DNA of 18,920 nucleotides from an uncultured Bacteroidota bacterium (GCA_903832165.1 CAILAQ010000450.1:1-18920); one strand, 5' to 3'. Numbered from the stretch's first letter, positions 1-7,676 are shown. The notes: generated from the letters alone by a model not told the origin. Numbers and translations: made by a program.

Positions 1-808
1 AATCGATATCGACCAAAACGTCGCACCTATTTTAATCGGTGATCCATACCGGATCAACCAGATCCTGCTCAACCTTATCGGCAATTCGATCAAATTCACG
101 GAAACCGGTAAAATTAGCCTGATGTGCAATGTCATCGGGACGAGCCCGTCAGAACAGGAGCTGGTGATCACCATCGAAGATAGCGGAATTGGGATGGACC
201 AGAAATTCCTGGAAAACATCTATCAGAAATTCACCCAGGAAAATGCCAATAACGCCAGAAAATATGGCGGAACCGGACTTGGAATGGCGATCACGCAACA
301 GCTTACCACCCTGATGGAGGGTACCATGCACATCGAAAGTGAGAAAAACCGCGGGACAAAAGTTAATATCCTTCTTCGGTTGCCAATCGGTCTGGCAAGC
401 GACCTGCCCACCCGTGCGGAAGTCCATACAAACCCGGAAATCCTTCGAAACAAAAAAATCCTGCTGGTGGAGGACAACCCTTTGAACCGGCTGGTGGTTA
501 GAACCGTTCTGAAGATCCACGGGATTGCCATTACAGAGGCCAATAACGGCCGGGAAGCCATCGACCAGATGACGTCCAACCGGTTCGACCTTATATTAAT
601 GGACGTCCAGATGCCGATGATGGACGGCATAACCGCAACAAAAATCATCCGAAGTGAAATCAGTGCCGACATCCCAATTATCGCATTAACAGCCAACGCC
701 TTAAGGAGCGAGCTGGATCACTGCATCGCAGCTGGTATGAACGATTTCGTTACCAAACCTTTCGATGAAACCACACTCATCCGGGTCCTGCTCAAATATC
801 TTCAATAG
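1..808 (+). CDS. Hybrid sensor histidine kinase, C-terminal part (HATPase_c + receiver domain), 5' end outside window
   Basis: The reading frame is open from base 2, so the gene starts upstream of the window. The 268 visible residues begin in the ATPase core. The N box reads DPYRINQILLNLIGNSIKFT, followed by a G1 box (EDSGIGM), an F box (YQKFTQ) and a G2 box (GGTGLGM), all needed for ATP binding. A receiver domain follows: acidic pair in LLVEDNPLNR, phospho-acceptor Asp in LMDVQMPMMDG (codon 602-604), conserved Thr/Ala in ALTAN and Lys in TKPF. By family knowledge the kinase autophosphorylates on an upstream His and passes the phosphate to this receiver. No DNA-binding domain follows the receiver, so output probably goes through a separate Hpt protein or a regulator. 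The input domain and the His box are not visible, so the signal is unknown. No response-regulator gene is seen downstream. Confidence 0.95.
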   Translation, partial: IDIDQNVAPILIGDPYRINQILLNLIGNSIKFTETGKISLMCNVIGTSPSEQELVITIEDSGIGMDQKFLENIYQKFTQENANNARKYGGTGLGMAITQQLTTLMEGTMHIESEKNRGTKVNILLRLPIGLASDLPTRAEVHTNPEILRNKKILLVEDNPLNRLVVRTVLKIHGIAITEANNGREAIDQMTSNRFDLILMDVQMPMMDGITATKIIRSEISADIPIIALTANALRSELDHCIAAGMNDFVTKPFDETTLIRVLLKYLQ

Positions 809-827
809 GTCCCGATAATCCGCCAAC

Positions 828-920
828 CCTGTTTTGGCTGGTTATATTCAATTAAACCCAGCCAAAACAGGTTGAATTTTACAATTTTGGCTGGTTATAG
901 AAGTTTATCACCAGCCAAAA
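828..920. repeat. Tandem pair of inverted repeats (53-bp period) in front of the ATPase pseudogene
   Basis: Two stem-loops share the same arms. The first pairs 828-841 (CCTGTTTTGGCTGG) with 858-871 (CCAGCCAAAACAGG), a perfect 14-bp stem with a 16-nt loop; CAAC at 824-827 and GTTG at 871-874 can extend it with one bulged base. The second pairs 885-894 (TTTTGGCTGG) with 911-920 (CCAGCCAAAA), again with a 16-nt loop. Left arms (832 and 885) and right arms (858 and 911) are both exactly 53 bp apart, and TTATA follows each left arm. The array ends 8 bp before the ATG at 929. It could be a doubled operator for a dimeric protein, a pair of transcript hairpins, or a recognition site for the downstream ATPase/nuclease-like protein. 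There is no T-run after either stem, so a classic intrinsic terminator for the kinase gene is less likely. Confidence 0.9.
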
Positions 921-928
921 CCGACCTT

Positions 929-2193
929 ATGAAAGGAAAAATAGTTGGACGGGAATTAGAAACCGAAGTATTGGCATCCTTCCCCAGGCACCCGGTTCGT
1001 GGCTTGATGCTTTTTCATATCTGGAGCAATTTCTGGACTCCTTAAACCAGAAACAAAAGGCTGGCAAAAGGGTTGTTTTTTTTGATGAGCTACCGTGGCT
1101 GAATACTCCGAAATCGAACTTTTTACCGGCACTGGAACATTTCTGGAATAGCTATGGATCGAAACAAAGTAACCTGATTCTGGTTGTATGCGGATCGGCA
1201 GCATCCTGGATGATTCAGAAAATTGTTAATTCCAAAGGGGGACTACACAACCGGATTACCAGGCAGATCAGGTTATTGCCGTTTACACTCAGGGAAACAG
1301 AAAGCTTTTTAATATCGCGGGGGATAAATTTAACGAGGTTCCAGATTATTTCGCTTTACATGGCCATGGGCGGAGTGCCATTCTACCTGATGCAGGCGGA
1401 ACCAGGTCTTTCTACGGCGCAAATCATCGACCAGGTCTGCTTTTCAAAAGGGGGACTACTGAGGAATGAGTTTGACAAGCTATTCGCATCGCTGTTTGAT
1501 AAAAGCGACCAGCACATCAGAATTGTGGAGGTATTGCAAAAGCACAGGTCAGGAATGAACCGAAACCTGATTTTGCCCGCTGCTAAAATTCCAAGCGGAG
1601 GTACGGCCAGTCAAATCCTCGAAGAGTTGGAGGAGTCAGGTTTTATTGCATCAACGATTCCATTTGGTAAAAAATCTAATGATGCCATTTACCGGATTAC
1701 CGATGAATTTACGCTCTTCCATTTCGATTGGATAAAACCTTTGGGAAAAAGAGATCCGGGAGAGGGATATTGGCTATCCAGGCAAACTGACCCCAGGAAT
1801 AGGGCCTGGGCAGGGTATGCATTTGAAGGAATCTGCATCAAACAGGTACAGCAAATCAAAAGTGCACTTGGGATTAGTATGGTCGAAACTTTTAATGGCC
1901 CCTGGTACTATCTTCCACAAAAAAACTCAATTGAAACCGGCGCTCAGATCGATTTGCTGATCGATAGAAAAGACGCCACCATGAATCTCTGCGAAATGAA
2001 GTTCTCGGAATCCGAATTTACCATTACGGCTGATTATGCAAAAAAGCTCCGGCAAAAGAAGGCCGTTCTCAAAGAGGTGACCAAAACAAGGAAGAATATC
2101 TTTATTACCATGGTCACAACTTATGGAATAGTGAATAATTCTCATTCCAATGAGGTGATATCTAATTCATTGACAATTGACTGCCTGTTCTGA
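929..2193 (+). pseudogene. P-loop ATPase with C-terminal nuclease-fold-like domain, disrupted: Walker A region deleted and frame shifted
   Basis: An ATG at 929 opens a frame beginning MKGKIVGRELETEVLA, the usual N-terminus of a large Bacteroidota/archaeal-type ATPase family. That frame stops at 1043-1045. From about 985 the family sequence continues in another frame: APGSWLDAF, the Walker B-like FFDELPW (near 1078-1098), then CGSAASWMIQKI and the GGLHNRIT segment, running to the stop at 2191-2193. The ATP-binding GRRRVGKT segment expected between these parts is absent. The simplest reading is an internal deletion of several dozen codons with a junction near 974-985, leaving a frameshift. Near the C-terminus, GAQIDLLIDR followed by LCEMKFSE has the D...ExK spacing of PD-(D/E)xK-like domains found in this family. 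The 327-residue frame from the ATG at 1210 could be translated but would have no nucleotide-binding site. The family's function is not established; it is often grouped with mobile or defence-associated ATPases. Confidence 0.8.
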
Positions 2194-2212
2194 AAATGGG
2201 TGGCATTTTCAG
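2190..2212 (+). terminator. Stem-loop overlapping the ATPase pseudogene stop codon
   Basis: CTGAAAATG (2190-2198) pairs perfectly with CATTTTCAG (2204-2212) around a 5-nt GGTGG loop. The left arm contains the TGA stop codon. It is positioned like a transcript-end hairpin between the ATPase remnant and the lipoprotein operon. No T-tract follows (the next bases are GTGGTTCG), so factor-independent termination is uncertain. Confidence 0.4.
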
Positions 2213-2284
2213 GTGGTTCGACCTTCCTCCCGTCGTCTCCACAAATCAAAATGAACTACTTACAATTCAATGATATTAATTCAG

Positions 2285-2292
2285 TATCTTTG
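2285..2292 (+). promoter_or_regulatory. Candidate Bacteroidota -7 box (TATCTTTG) for the lipoprotein operon
   Basis: TATCTTTG is an exact match to the Bacteroidota consensus TAnnTTTG and lies 40 bp before the ATG at 2333, in the only intergenic gap preceding the three-gene operon. A clear -33 TTTG element at the usual distance is not seen, so the call rests on the -7 box and its position. Confidence 0.4.
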
Positions 2293-2332
2293 ATTATCCC
2301 CCATTGATTATATCAACCCATATTCTGTTGGA

Positions 2333-3352
2333 ATGATTGCGTTACTCAGGCATTCGATCAATTTCTACTTTGGATTTGCTGTACTAATAATTTATTTAAC
2401 CTCCTGCAGCAACGAAATTCCGCTGAATGTTCCCGGCGATCCTGTCCCGGTGGTATGGTGCATGCTGAATCCCAATGCCAATGAACAGTATGTAAGGCTC
2501 GGACGGAGTTTTATGAACGATCCGAATGATCCGTTAAAACCGCCCATCACTGATTCAACCGTTTGGAACCGGGCAATTACGGTGTATGTGGAGGAAATGC
2601 AGAACGGATTGCCATTAAAAATATTCTATTTTGATCCGATAACCTCTCCGCCAAAAGATACCGGATACTTCCCCAACGATAACCTTCGATTGTACCGGGC
2701 CATATTCAAGCCTAACCGGCTAAGCACCTACCGGATCTATGTGCATTTTGAGGATGATGACCGGATCGTGACCGGGACAACCCTGATCCCTGCGCAGCCA
2801 TTAATATTGGATCCTCTCGAAATACCGGGTCGGAAAATTAATCTGCAATCTGGCGTACAGTATACCATGAGATGGAATCCGGCCGTAGGCGCAGGTATTT
2901 ATCAGGGATGTTTCAGGGTCTTTTATGATGAGACGATCAACTCTCAGACGACCAATTTTGATGTGGTGGTCAAACAGGCGCCGTTACTGATTTTCGCCGA
3001 TTTGGTTCAAATACAGATCCAGGCCAGCGGAGTACATTTTATCAATGAACTGTCGAGGCTCATACCGTTTAAGGCTAATGCGGAAAGATCCATTACCGGA
3101 TTGCAGTTTCAGTTATTCACCGGCGGCGAAGAACTGGCCCTGCAGGTCTCGCCGGATCTTGCAACGACCACCATATCCAATTCATTAAACCAGTATACCA
3201 ATCTTTCGCACGGGATTGGATTGTTTTCTTCATTGCAGTTGCAAACCATAAGTAATCTTGAATTATCAAATACAACTCTAAACGACATTGCCAGGAGCGA
3301 ACAGACTAAAAACCTCGGATTCAGGGATGTACATGAGGGAGAACAAAAATAA
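2333..3352 (+). CDS. Lipoprotein, DUF4249-like (tentative)
   Basis: The 339-residue protein starts with a hydrophobic signal ending in the lipobox YLTSC, so it should be lipid-anchored in the envelope. After the Cys comes a segment of the type PVVWCMLNPNANEQYVRLGR, followed by a long beta-rich region. This short-strand then YVRxGRxF pattern is also present in the minus-strand lipoprotein at 7939-7673 (HYIRVGRLF), so the two look like distant paralogues. The pattern resembles the DUF4249 group of Bacteroidota lipoproteins, but the match is loose and the function unknown. It is the first gene of an operon: its stop at 3352 is one base before the ATG of the next lipoprotein. A -7 box lies 40 bp upstream. 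Coding is secure; family assignment is tentative. Confidence 0.8.
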   Translation: MIALLRHSINFYFGFAVLIIYLTSCSNEIPLNVPGDPVPVVWCMLNPNANEQYVRLGRSFMNDPNDPLKPPITDSTVWNRAITVYVEEMQNGLPLKIFYFDPITSPPKDTGYFPNDNLRLYRAIFKPNRLSTYRIYVHFEDDDRIVTGTTLIPAQPLILDPLEIPGRKINLQSGVQYTMRWNPAVGAGIYQGCFRVFYDETINSQTTNFDVVVKQAPLLIFADLVQIQIQASGVHFINELSRLIPFKANAERSITGLQFQLFTGGEELALQVSPDLATTTISNSLNQYTNLSHGIGLFSSLQLQTISNLELSNTTLNDIARSEQTKNLGFRDVHEGEQK

Positions 3353-3353
3353 T

Positions 3354-3797
3354 ATGAAAACTTTACTATTTTGGATATCCGTATCCTTTGTGGGATTGCT
3401 CTTTTCCTGCCAGAAGGTGGACCCTGTAGATCCGGGCATTACGGAATTAGATAAGGACATGGGAACGGTTCAGTTTAATTTTCCAATTCCAATCCGCAGA
3501 AATGTTCCGGTTGATCAGGTACACCGGATCGACCTCAGTGTGGCCATTAACGCTTACGACCTCTACCGGGGTGAATTCCTGGTAAGTGCTAACGTTTCCG
3601 ACCTGGTACAAACCTATACCTTCAAACTTCACGAAGGTGATTATTATTTTCAGGCCGGAATCACCTGTTCCTGCGCGGGCGACACCTGTTTGTGGGATGG
3701 GTTTCCGGGCGGACAATGGGGTACCAAATGGACGCTCGATAAGTTTACCATCACTAAGAATCAGGTATTTGTTAAAGATTTGGTTTTCAACAATTAA
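3354..3797 (+). CDS. Small lipoprotein with a CxCxxxxC segment, unknown function
   Basis: I chose the ATG at 3354 because it gives MKTLLFWISVSFVGLLFSC, a textbook lipoprotein signal with lipidated Cys19, and follows the previous stop by one base; the longer frame from 3288 would bury this signal inside the protein. The mature part is about 128 residues and looks beta-sandwich-like, with alternating hydrophobic strands, a YRGEFLVSANVSDL stretch and EGDYYFQAGI. Cys105, Cys107 and Cys112 form a CSCAGDTC cluster followed by a Gly-rich GFPGGQWGTKW loop. The Cys residues could be disulphide-bonded in the periplasm or bind metal; neither can be decided here. It is the middle gene of the 2333-5626 operon and ends 2 bp before the PKD-FISUMP gene, which suggests a common complex or surface assembly. 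I do not recognise a named family. Confidence 0.8.
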   Translation: MKTLLFWISVSFVGLLFSCQKVDPVDPGITELDKDMGTVQFNFPIPIRRNVPVDQVHRIDLSVAINAYDLYRGEFLVSANVSDLVQTYTFKLHEGDYYFQAGITCSCAGDTCLWDGFPGGQWGTKWTLDKFTITKNQVFVKDLVFNN

Positions 3798-3799
3798 GA

Positions 3800-5626
3800 A
3801 TGAACCGTATTGGTTTCATATCGACATTAATTTTGATACTGGTCCTTTCGGCAGGCGCCGGATGCAAGAAAACCCTGGTGCCTGATCTGCTGCCCGGGGT
3901 GAGTATCACCGTAAAACCTGACCAAGGCCTTACCACTGACATTTTTGAAATAACCATCCTACCTCAGGTGCCGGCAAAAACTGGCCAGGAACTCTTCTAT
4001 CGCTGGGATTGGGACAACGATGGCAGCTGGGATAATCTCTTTAGCACAGGTAATCAGATGAAGCACCGGTTTCTAAGCCCAGGTACTAAAACCGTTCGTA
4101 TTGAATATGCTGACGGCATGAAACAGACTGATATCAAAACAGTACAAATATCTATCAGTCAGGGATTTTCAGCTCCACATCCCGATTTCAGGATTACTCC
4201 GGGGAAAGGAAATATTCTCACTGAATTCCATTTCGATGCTGGAATAACCCGGGACGATGAAGATTCGCTGGACCAGCTGATGTTCCGTTGGGATTATAAA
4301 GGAGATGGCACCTGGAATCAGCAGTTTTCGAAAAATCCGAAAGCCATTTACCGTTACACGATTCCGGGCATTTATCAGCCAAAACTTGAAGTTAAAGACC
4401 CTACAGGCCGAACAGCTTTAGTCAGCCATGAACTGATCATTAATATGGAAGACTCCCTGATTATTCCGGTTTTAACATTTAGTGATACGCTCATCCGAAT
4501 TGGTGATACCATTCTGATCGGTGCCTCGGGCTCCTACCATTCTGCCGACAAGACTCGTAAATTACTGTATTCCTGGCTACTGCCAGAACGAGTGGAATGG
4601 ACCACGCCCGCCATTGAAAATAAGTTGGCCGTTATCATGTCGAAAAAAGGTTCTGTGACTTTCGGGCTGAAAGCGATTGACCGGGAAACCGGTTTGTTCA
4701 ATCAGGTGGTTAAAGAACTATATGTGGCCGATGAAAACCTTCCGCCCAAAGCAAAAATCAGGGCCGGATCGATTTATGGGAATATCCTGACCCGATTCTA
4801 TTTCGATGCCTGGTCTTCGTCGGACGACTGGCTTGCTCCTTCGGAACTGAAGGTCAGGTGGGATTTTAACGGCGACGGATCATGGGATACCCCGTACTCA
4901 AAGGATAAGGAAATCCACCATCAGTATGACCAGCCCGGGGCTTATGTGCTTGGGCTGGAGGTTGCCGACGACAATGGAGCCATCGGCAGGGATTACAGAA
5001 ACATTGTGGTCAGCGGAAACTCAAATGAAACCGGATATTTCAAGGACCCGCGTGATGATCAGTTTTATGGAACAGTGAAAATCGGGGATCAGTGGTGGAT
5101 GTCACAAAGCCTGAATTTTGAGGTACCCGAAAAAGTTATACAGCATAGATTTGTGTACCAGCACATTTGCCTCTTCGAGAAACCCTATTGCTGCGATCAG
5201 TTCGGTAAGCTTTACCACATCGGAGCGGTGGTCACTAACCGGGCTGATGATGAATTGGTAACAGTCTGCCCGACTGGCTGGCGACTGCCTGCTCAGTCCG
5301 ACTGGGAAACCCTGTTTACCTCCATTGGTGGCGAGCAAAACGCAAAGGAACTGAGGCAGGGCGGCAAATTTGATTTCAATGCGCTCGACCTGGGATATGC
5401 CGATTACTACTTTATTATGAAAGGAATTTCTCCGGTCGATACGGTTTATCAGTTTAAGGATACTTATCAAAGTTCCTGGTTTTTTTCAACTACGGAACCC
5501 TACGACCCCAACCATGCGCGGGTAGATATCTGGCAATGGGAAATCGACCGGGCAACGGAGAGTCTCTGGACCGGTTATGGCTCAACAGAGCTATACATGC
5601 AAGTGAGATGCATCAAGGAGAAATAG
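3800..5626 (+). CDS. Lipoprotein with four PKD-like domains and a C-terminal FISUMP domain
   Basis: The 608-residue protein has a signal with the lipobox AGAGC (Cys22). Four PKD-like beta-sandwich domains follow, at about residues 33-107, 110-205, 212-305 and 312-402. Three of them carry the characteristic WDxxxDGxW motif (WDWDNDGSW, WDYKGDGTW, WDFNGDGSW); the third repeat is divergent and lacks it. From about residue 410 a FISUMP domain begins with FYGTVKIGDQWWM, contains CPTGWRLPAQSDWETL and ends with MQVRCIKEK. PKD domains usually act as extracellular spacers or ligand-binding modules. FISUMP domains resemble C-type-lectin-like sulfatase-modifying folds (WRLPxxxEW) and are surface-associated in this phylum, with no proven activity. 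Start: ATG 2 bp after the previous stop. It is the last gene of the operon and probably the exposed member. Confidence 0.92.
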   Translation: MNRIGFISTLILILVLSAGAGCKKTLVPDLLPGVSITVKPDQGLTTDIFEITILPQVPAKTGQELFYRWDWDNDGSWDNLFSTGNQMKHRFLSPGTKTVRIEYADGMKQTDIKTVQISISQGFSAPHPDFRITPGKGNILTEFHFDAGITRDDEDSLDQLMFRWDYKGDGTWNQQFSKNPKAIYRYTIPGIYQPKLEVKDPTGRTALVSHELIINMEDSLIIPVLTFSDTLIRIGDTILIGASGSYHSADKTRKLLYSWLLPERVEWTTPAIENKLAVIMSKKGSVTFGLKAIDRETGLFNQVVKELYVADENLPPKAKIRAGSIYGNILTRFYFDAWSSSDDWLAPSELKVRWDFNGDGSWDTPYSKDKEIHHQYDQPGAYVLGLEVADDNGAIGRDYRNIVVSGNSNETGYFKDPRDDQFYGTVKIGDQWWMSQSLNFEVPEKVIQHRFVYQHICLFEKPYCCDQFGKLYHIGAVVTNRADDELVTVCPTGWRLPAQSDWETLFTSIGGEQNAKELRQGGKFDFNALDLGYADYYFIMKGISPVDTVYQFKDTYQSSWFFSTTEPYDPNHARVDIWQWEIDRATESLWTGYGSTELYMQVRCIKEK

Positions 5627-5675
5627 CTAATCGGTAACCTGAAAACCTGAGTTCCCGATTTAAAATTGAGAACAA

Positions 5676-5683
5676 TAAATTTG
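5676..5683 (+). promoter_or_regulatory. Candidate -7 box (TAAATTTG) for the AAA ATPase gene
   Basis: TAAATTTG is an exact match to TAnnTTTG, 51 bp before the ATG at 5735. The palindrome array starts immediately downstream, so the transcription start would fall inside or beside the palindromes. That is the arrangement expected of an operator blocking initiation. No convincing -33 element is visible. Confidence 0.35.
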
Positions 5684-5732
5684 CATTATACTTAAAAGTA
5701 TTATACCTTTATGTATAATACCAAATAGTATA
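5684..5732. repeat. Palindrome cluster (GTATTATAC/GTATAATAC) abutting the AAA ATPase start codon
   Basis: GTATTATAC (5698-5706) and GTATAATAC (5713-5721) form a perfect 9-bp inverted repeat with a 6-nt spacer. Just upstream, ATACTT (5688-5693) and AAGTAT (5696-5701) form another short palindrome. Further partial copies are ATTATACTT at 5685-5693 and AGTATA at 5727-5732. The cluster ends 2 bp before the ATG at 5735 and leaves no room for a ribosome binding site. AT-richness makes short repeats cheap, but the perfect 9-bp pair and the repetition of the same word make chance less likely. Confidence 0.7.
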
Positions 5733-5734
5733 AA

Positions 5735-6874
5735 ATGAATGTTTCACCATTTCAGTATGGGAAAATTGTTTCGGAGCGCGCTTTCGTAAACCGTACAAGG
5801 GAGAAGGAGCTTCTCTCTCATCATTTTAAGAGCGGCATCAACACCATTTTGATCTCCCCCAGACGATGGGGTAAAACCTCCCTGGTTAAAGAATCCATTA
5901 GGTTAACTCAGGAGAAAAGCATCAAATTTGTCTTTATTGATTTGTTCTCCATCCGTGATGAACAGGAATTTCTGACCACCTTTGCCCGTGAGGTCATAAA
6001 AGCTACAATGAATAAACGGGAGGAATTAATAAAAGATGCCAGAAGTTGGTTCAAACAACTTCTCCCGGTAATGTCATTTGGAATTGATCCTTCAAGTGAA
6101 ATATCTATAAAGTTCAATTGGGAGGAAGCGCAACAACATCGGGATGAAATCATCAATCTTCCTGAAATCATTGCGAAGAAGAAGAAATTGCGAATTGTTG
6201 TCTGCCTTGATGAATTCCAGAATATTGCCAGATTTCCGGAAAATCTTTCTATCGAAAAGGAACTCCGGTCGTGTTGGCAGCATCATGAAAATGTGACTTA
6301 CTGCCTGTTCGGGAGTAAACGTCACATGATGCTTGAATTATTTAATCAATCGGAGCGTCCGTTTTATCGCTTTGGCGATGTTATTTTGTTGGAAAAGATT
6401 GCAACGGCTGAATGGATGCCATTTATTACTGACCGGTTCTCCGAATCCGGGAAAACGATTTCCGGAGAACAGGCTGAATCTATCATACGGATGATGAAGA
6501 ACCATCCCTATTACGTTCAGATGTATTGCGATTATGTTTGGACATTATCCAATGGCCCGGTTACCGGTGAAACCCTTGGCCATGCACTCGGAGAAATGAT
6601 TGATCACACCTCCTTCATATTTCAGGAGGATTTGGAAAACCTGAGTATTACCCAATTAAACCTTCTAAAAGCCATTTCTGCCGGTGAAAATCAATTGACT
6701 GCGAAAGCCGTAATGGACAAATATAAGCTCGGAACGCCCCATAATGTTTCGAAAAACAAAAAGGTATTGCAGTTTAAGGACATTATTGATACACAGGGAA
6801 ATCAACTCTCCTTTCTCGATCCATTGTTTGAGATCTGGCTGAAAACAATGTTTAAAGGTTCCAATTTCGGTTAA
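5735..6874 (+). CDS. AAA family ATPase (archaeal-type ATPase fold) with C-terminal winged-helix-like domain
   Basis: The 379-residue protein is intact. It begins with NVSPFQYGKIVSERAFVNR, a common N-terminus in this Bacteroidota ATPase family. Walker A is SPRRWGKTS at residues 41-49 (Lys47, Thr48). Walker B is RIVVCLDEF near 151-159. A sensor-like CLFGSKRHMM follows near 190-199, then the PFYRFGDV segment. The last 65 residues (from about 308) resemble a winged helix, with LNLLKAISAGE, a helix-turn-helix-like VMDKYKLGTPHNVSKNKKVL and a wing ending in LSFLDPLFEIWL. It probably binds ATP and possibly DNA; no catalytic nuclease motif is seen. The gene stands alone, with a candidate -7 box and a palindrome cluster directly before the ATG. 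It shares no obvious sequence with the disrupted ATPase at 929 beyond the P-loop class. Biological role unknown. Confidence 0.9.
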   Translation: MNVSPFQYGKIVSERAFVNRTREKELLSHHFKSGINTILISPRRWGKTSLVKESIRLTQEKSIKFVFIDLFSIRDEQEFLTTFAREVIKATMNKREELIKDARSWFKQLLPVMSFGIDPSSEISIKFNWEEAQQHRDEIINLPEIIAKKKKLRIVVCLDEFQNIARFPENLSIEKELRSCWQHHENVTYCLFGSKRHMMLELFNQSERPFYRFGDVILLEKIATAEWMPFITDRFSESGKTISGEQAESIIRMMKNHPYYVQMYCDYVWTLSNGPVTGETLGHALGEMIDHTSFIFQEDLENLSITQLNLLKAISAGENQLTAKAVMDKYKLGTPHNVSKNKKVLQFKDIIDTQGNQLSFLDPLFEIWLKTMFKGSNFG

Positions 6875-6926
6875 GCGAGATCCAGCGTAAAGAGCAGAAA
6901 AGGTCACTCAGGAGCTAGTTATCTAC

Positions 6927-7676
6927 TTAATATTCAATTATTCTGTATTTCCTCAAAATTGGTTCTACTGCGAACTTTAACCTCGATGGCTGATCGAGGT
7001 AAACGGTTGTTTTACTGAAGCTGGATCTGCCACCAATCAGGCCAATGCCGTTTTCAACATTATCGTAAGGGTTAAAGTTGAAGTCGTTCATTCCATTCTT
7101 AAATTCCATGTAGGTATAAAAGGCCTGATTCCCGGTAAGTAAATCAATGCGGAACGGACCGAAATAACGCCGGATAATATCGGAACGCACTTTCAGGTTC
7201 TGATCAAGGATCTGAACGATAAGCTCATACGGGATCCTGATCTCGTAGTATTTTCCGTTATAATGGATCTCACTTACTTTTTGCAGAGAGAAAGTCTGAG
7301 TAACAGTCTTATCGGCATACTCTTCATTCATCTGAAAACTCAAATCAATTTCATTCCACACATCACCTGACCATTGCACCCGAAGTGGATTGTCGGGATA
7401 AATATAAATGTTGTACTGTGCCCGCTTGGGCGAATAGATTGTTGGAGGTTCCACCAAGGTAGTCTCACAACTGGCCATAGGCAGGCCCGGTACTTTTACT
7501 GCGACCGAAATGTCGCTAAAAAGCAGGTATTGTAATTCCAGCAGGTACGGGAGCCATGGGTTAAAGACATCCTGTAACAAGTCCTTTTCAAACCGGAAAA
7601 CATCATAGCCTTCTGAATTAAAATCACCCTTTTCCTTATCCGGCACCACATAGCGATGCACAGGCAGGTTAATCAT
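6927..7676 (-). CDS. C-terminal part of a frameshifted DUF4249-like lipoprotein
   Basis: This 249-residue frame has no signal peptide. Its start MINLPVHRYVVPDKEKG continues naturally from the end of the upstream frame (VKEIRTGK), which stops at the overlapping ATGA (7673-7676). Adding one A to the AAAA run (TTTT at 7676-7679 on the plus strand) joins the two into one lipoprotein of about 336 residues, close to the 339-residue paralogue at 2333. The sequence is beta-rich, with a PYELIVQILDQNLK helix and a C-terminal YGLIGGRSS-like Gly-rich stretch (GIGLIGGRSS). It could be made separately by stop-start coupling, or by -1 slippage at the A run, but a periplasmic domain without its own signal would have no obvious destination. 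Function unknown. Confidence 0.7.
   Translation of the reverse strand: MINLPVHRYVVPDKEKGDFNSEGYDVFRFEKDLLQDVFNPWLPYLLELQYLLFSDISVAVKVPGLPMASCETTLVEPPTIYSPKRAQYNIYIYPDNPLRVQWSGDVWNEIDLSFQMNEEYADKTVTQTFSLQKVSEIHYNGKYYEIRIPYELIVQILDQNLKVRSDIIRRYFGPFRIDLLTGNQAFYTYMEFKNGMNDFNFNPYDNVENGIGLIGGRSSFSKTTVYLDQPSRLKFAVEPILRKYRIIEY

Noticed and set aside
828..920. Intrinsic terminator of the histidine kinase gene
   Set aside because: The stems are not followed by T-runs, and the paired geometry with equal loops fits a binding-site array better; some terminator role cannot be excluded.
956..1204. Minus-strand 82-residue frame opposite the ATPase pseudogene
   Set aside because: It lies opposite recognisable ATPase sequence (FFDELPW, CGSAASW) and has no family features; a shadow of the pseudogene.
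3288..3353. Longer start for the small lipoprotein at 3288
   Set aside because: It overlaps the previous gene and would place the lipoprotein signal internally; the ATG at 3354 fits the signal and spacing.
3586..3885. 99-residue plus-strand frame across the lipoprotein boundary
   Set aside because: Overlaps two genes with clear lipoprotein signals and conserved domains in other frames; no recognisable features.
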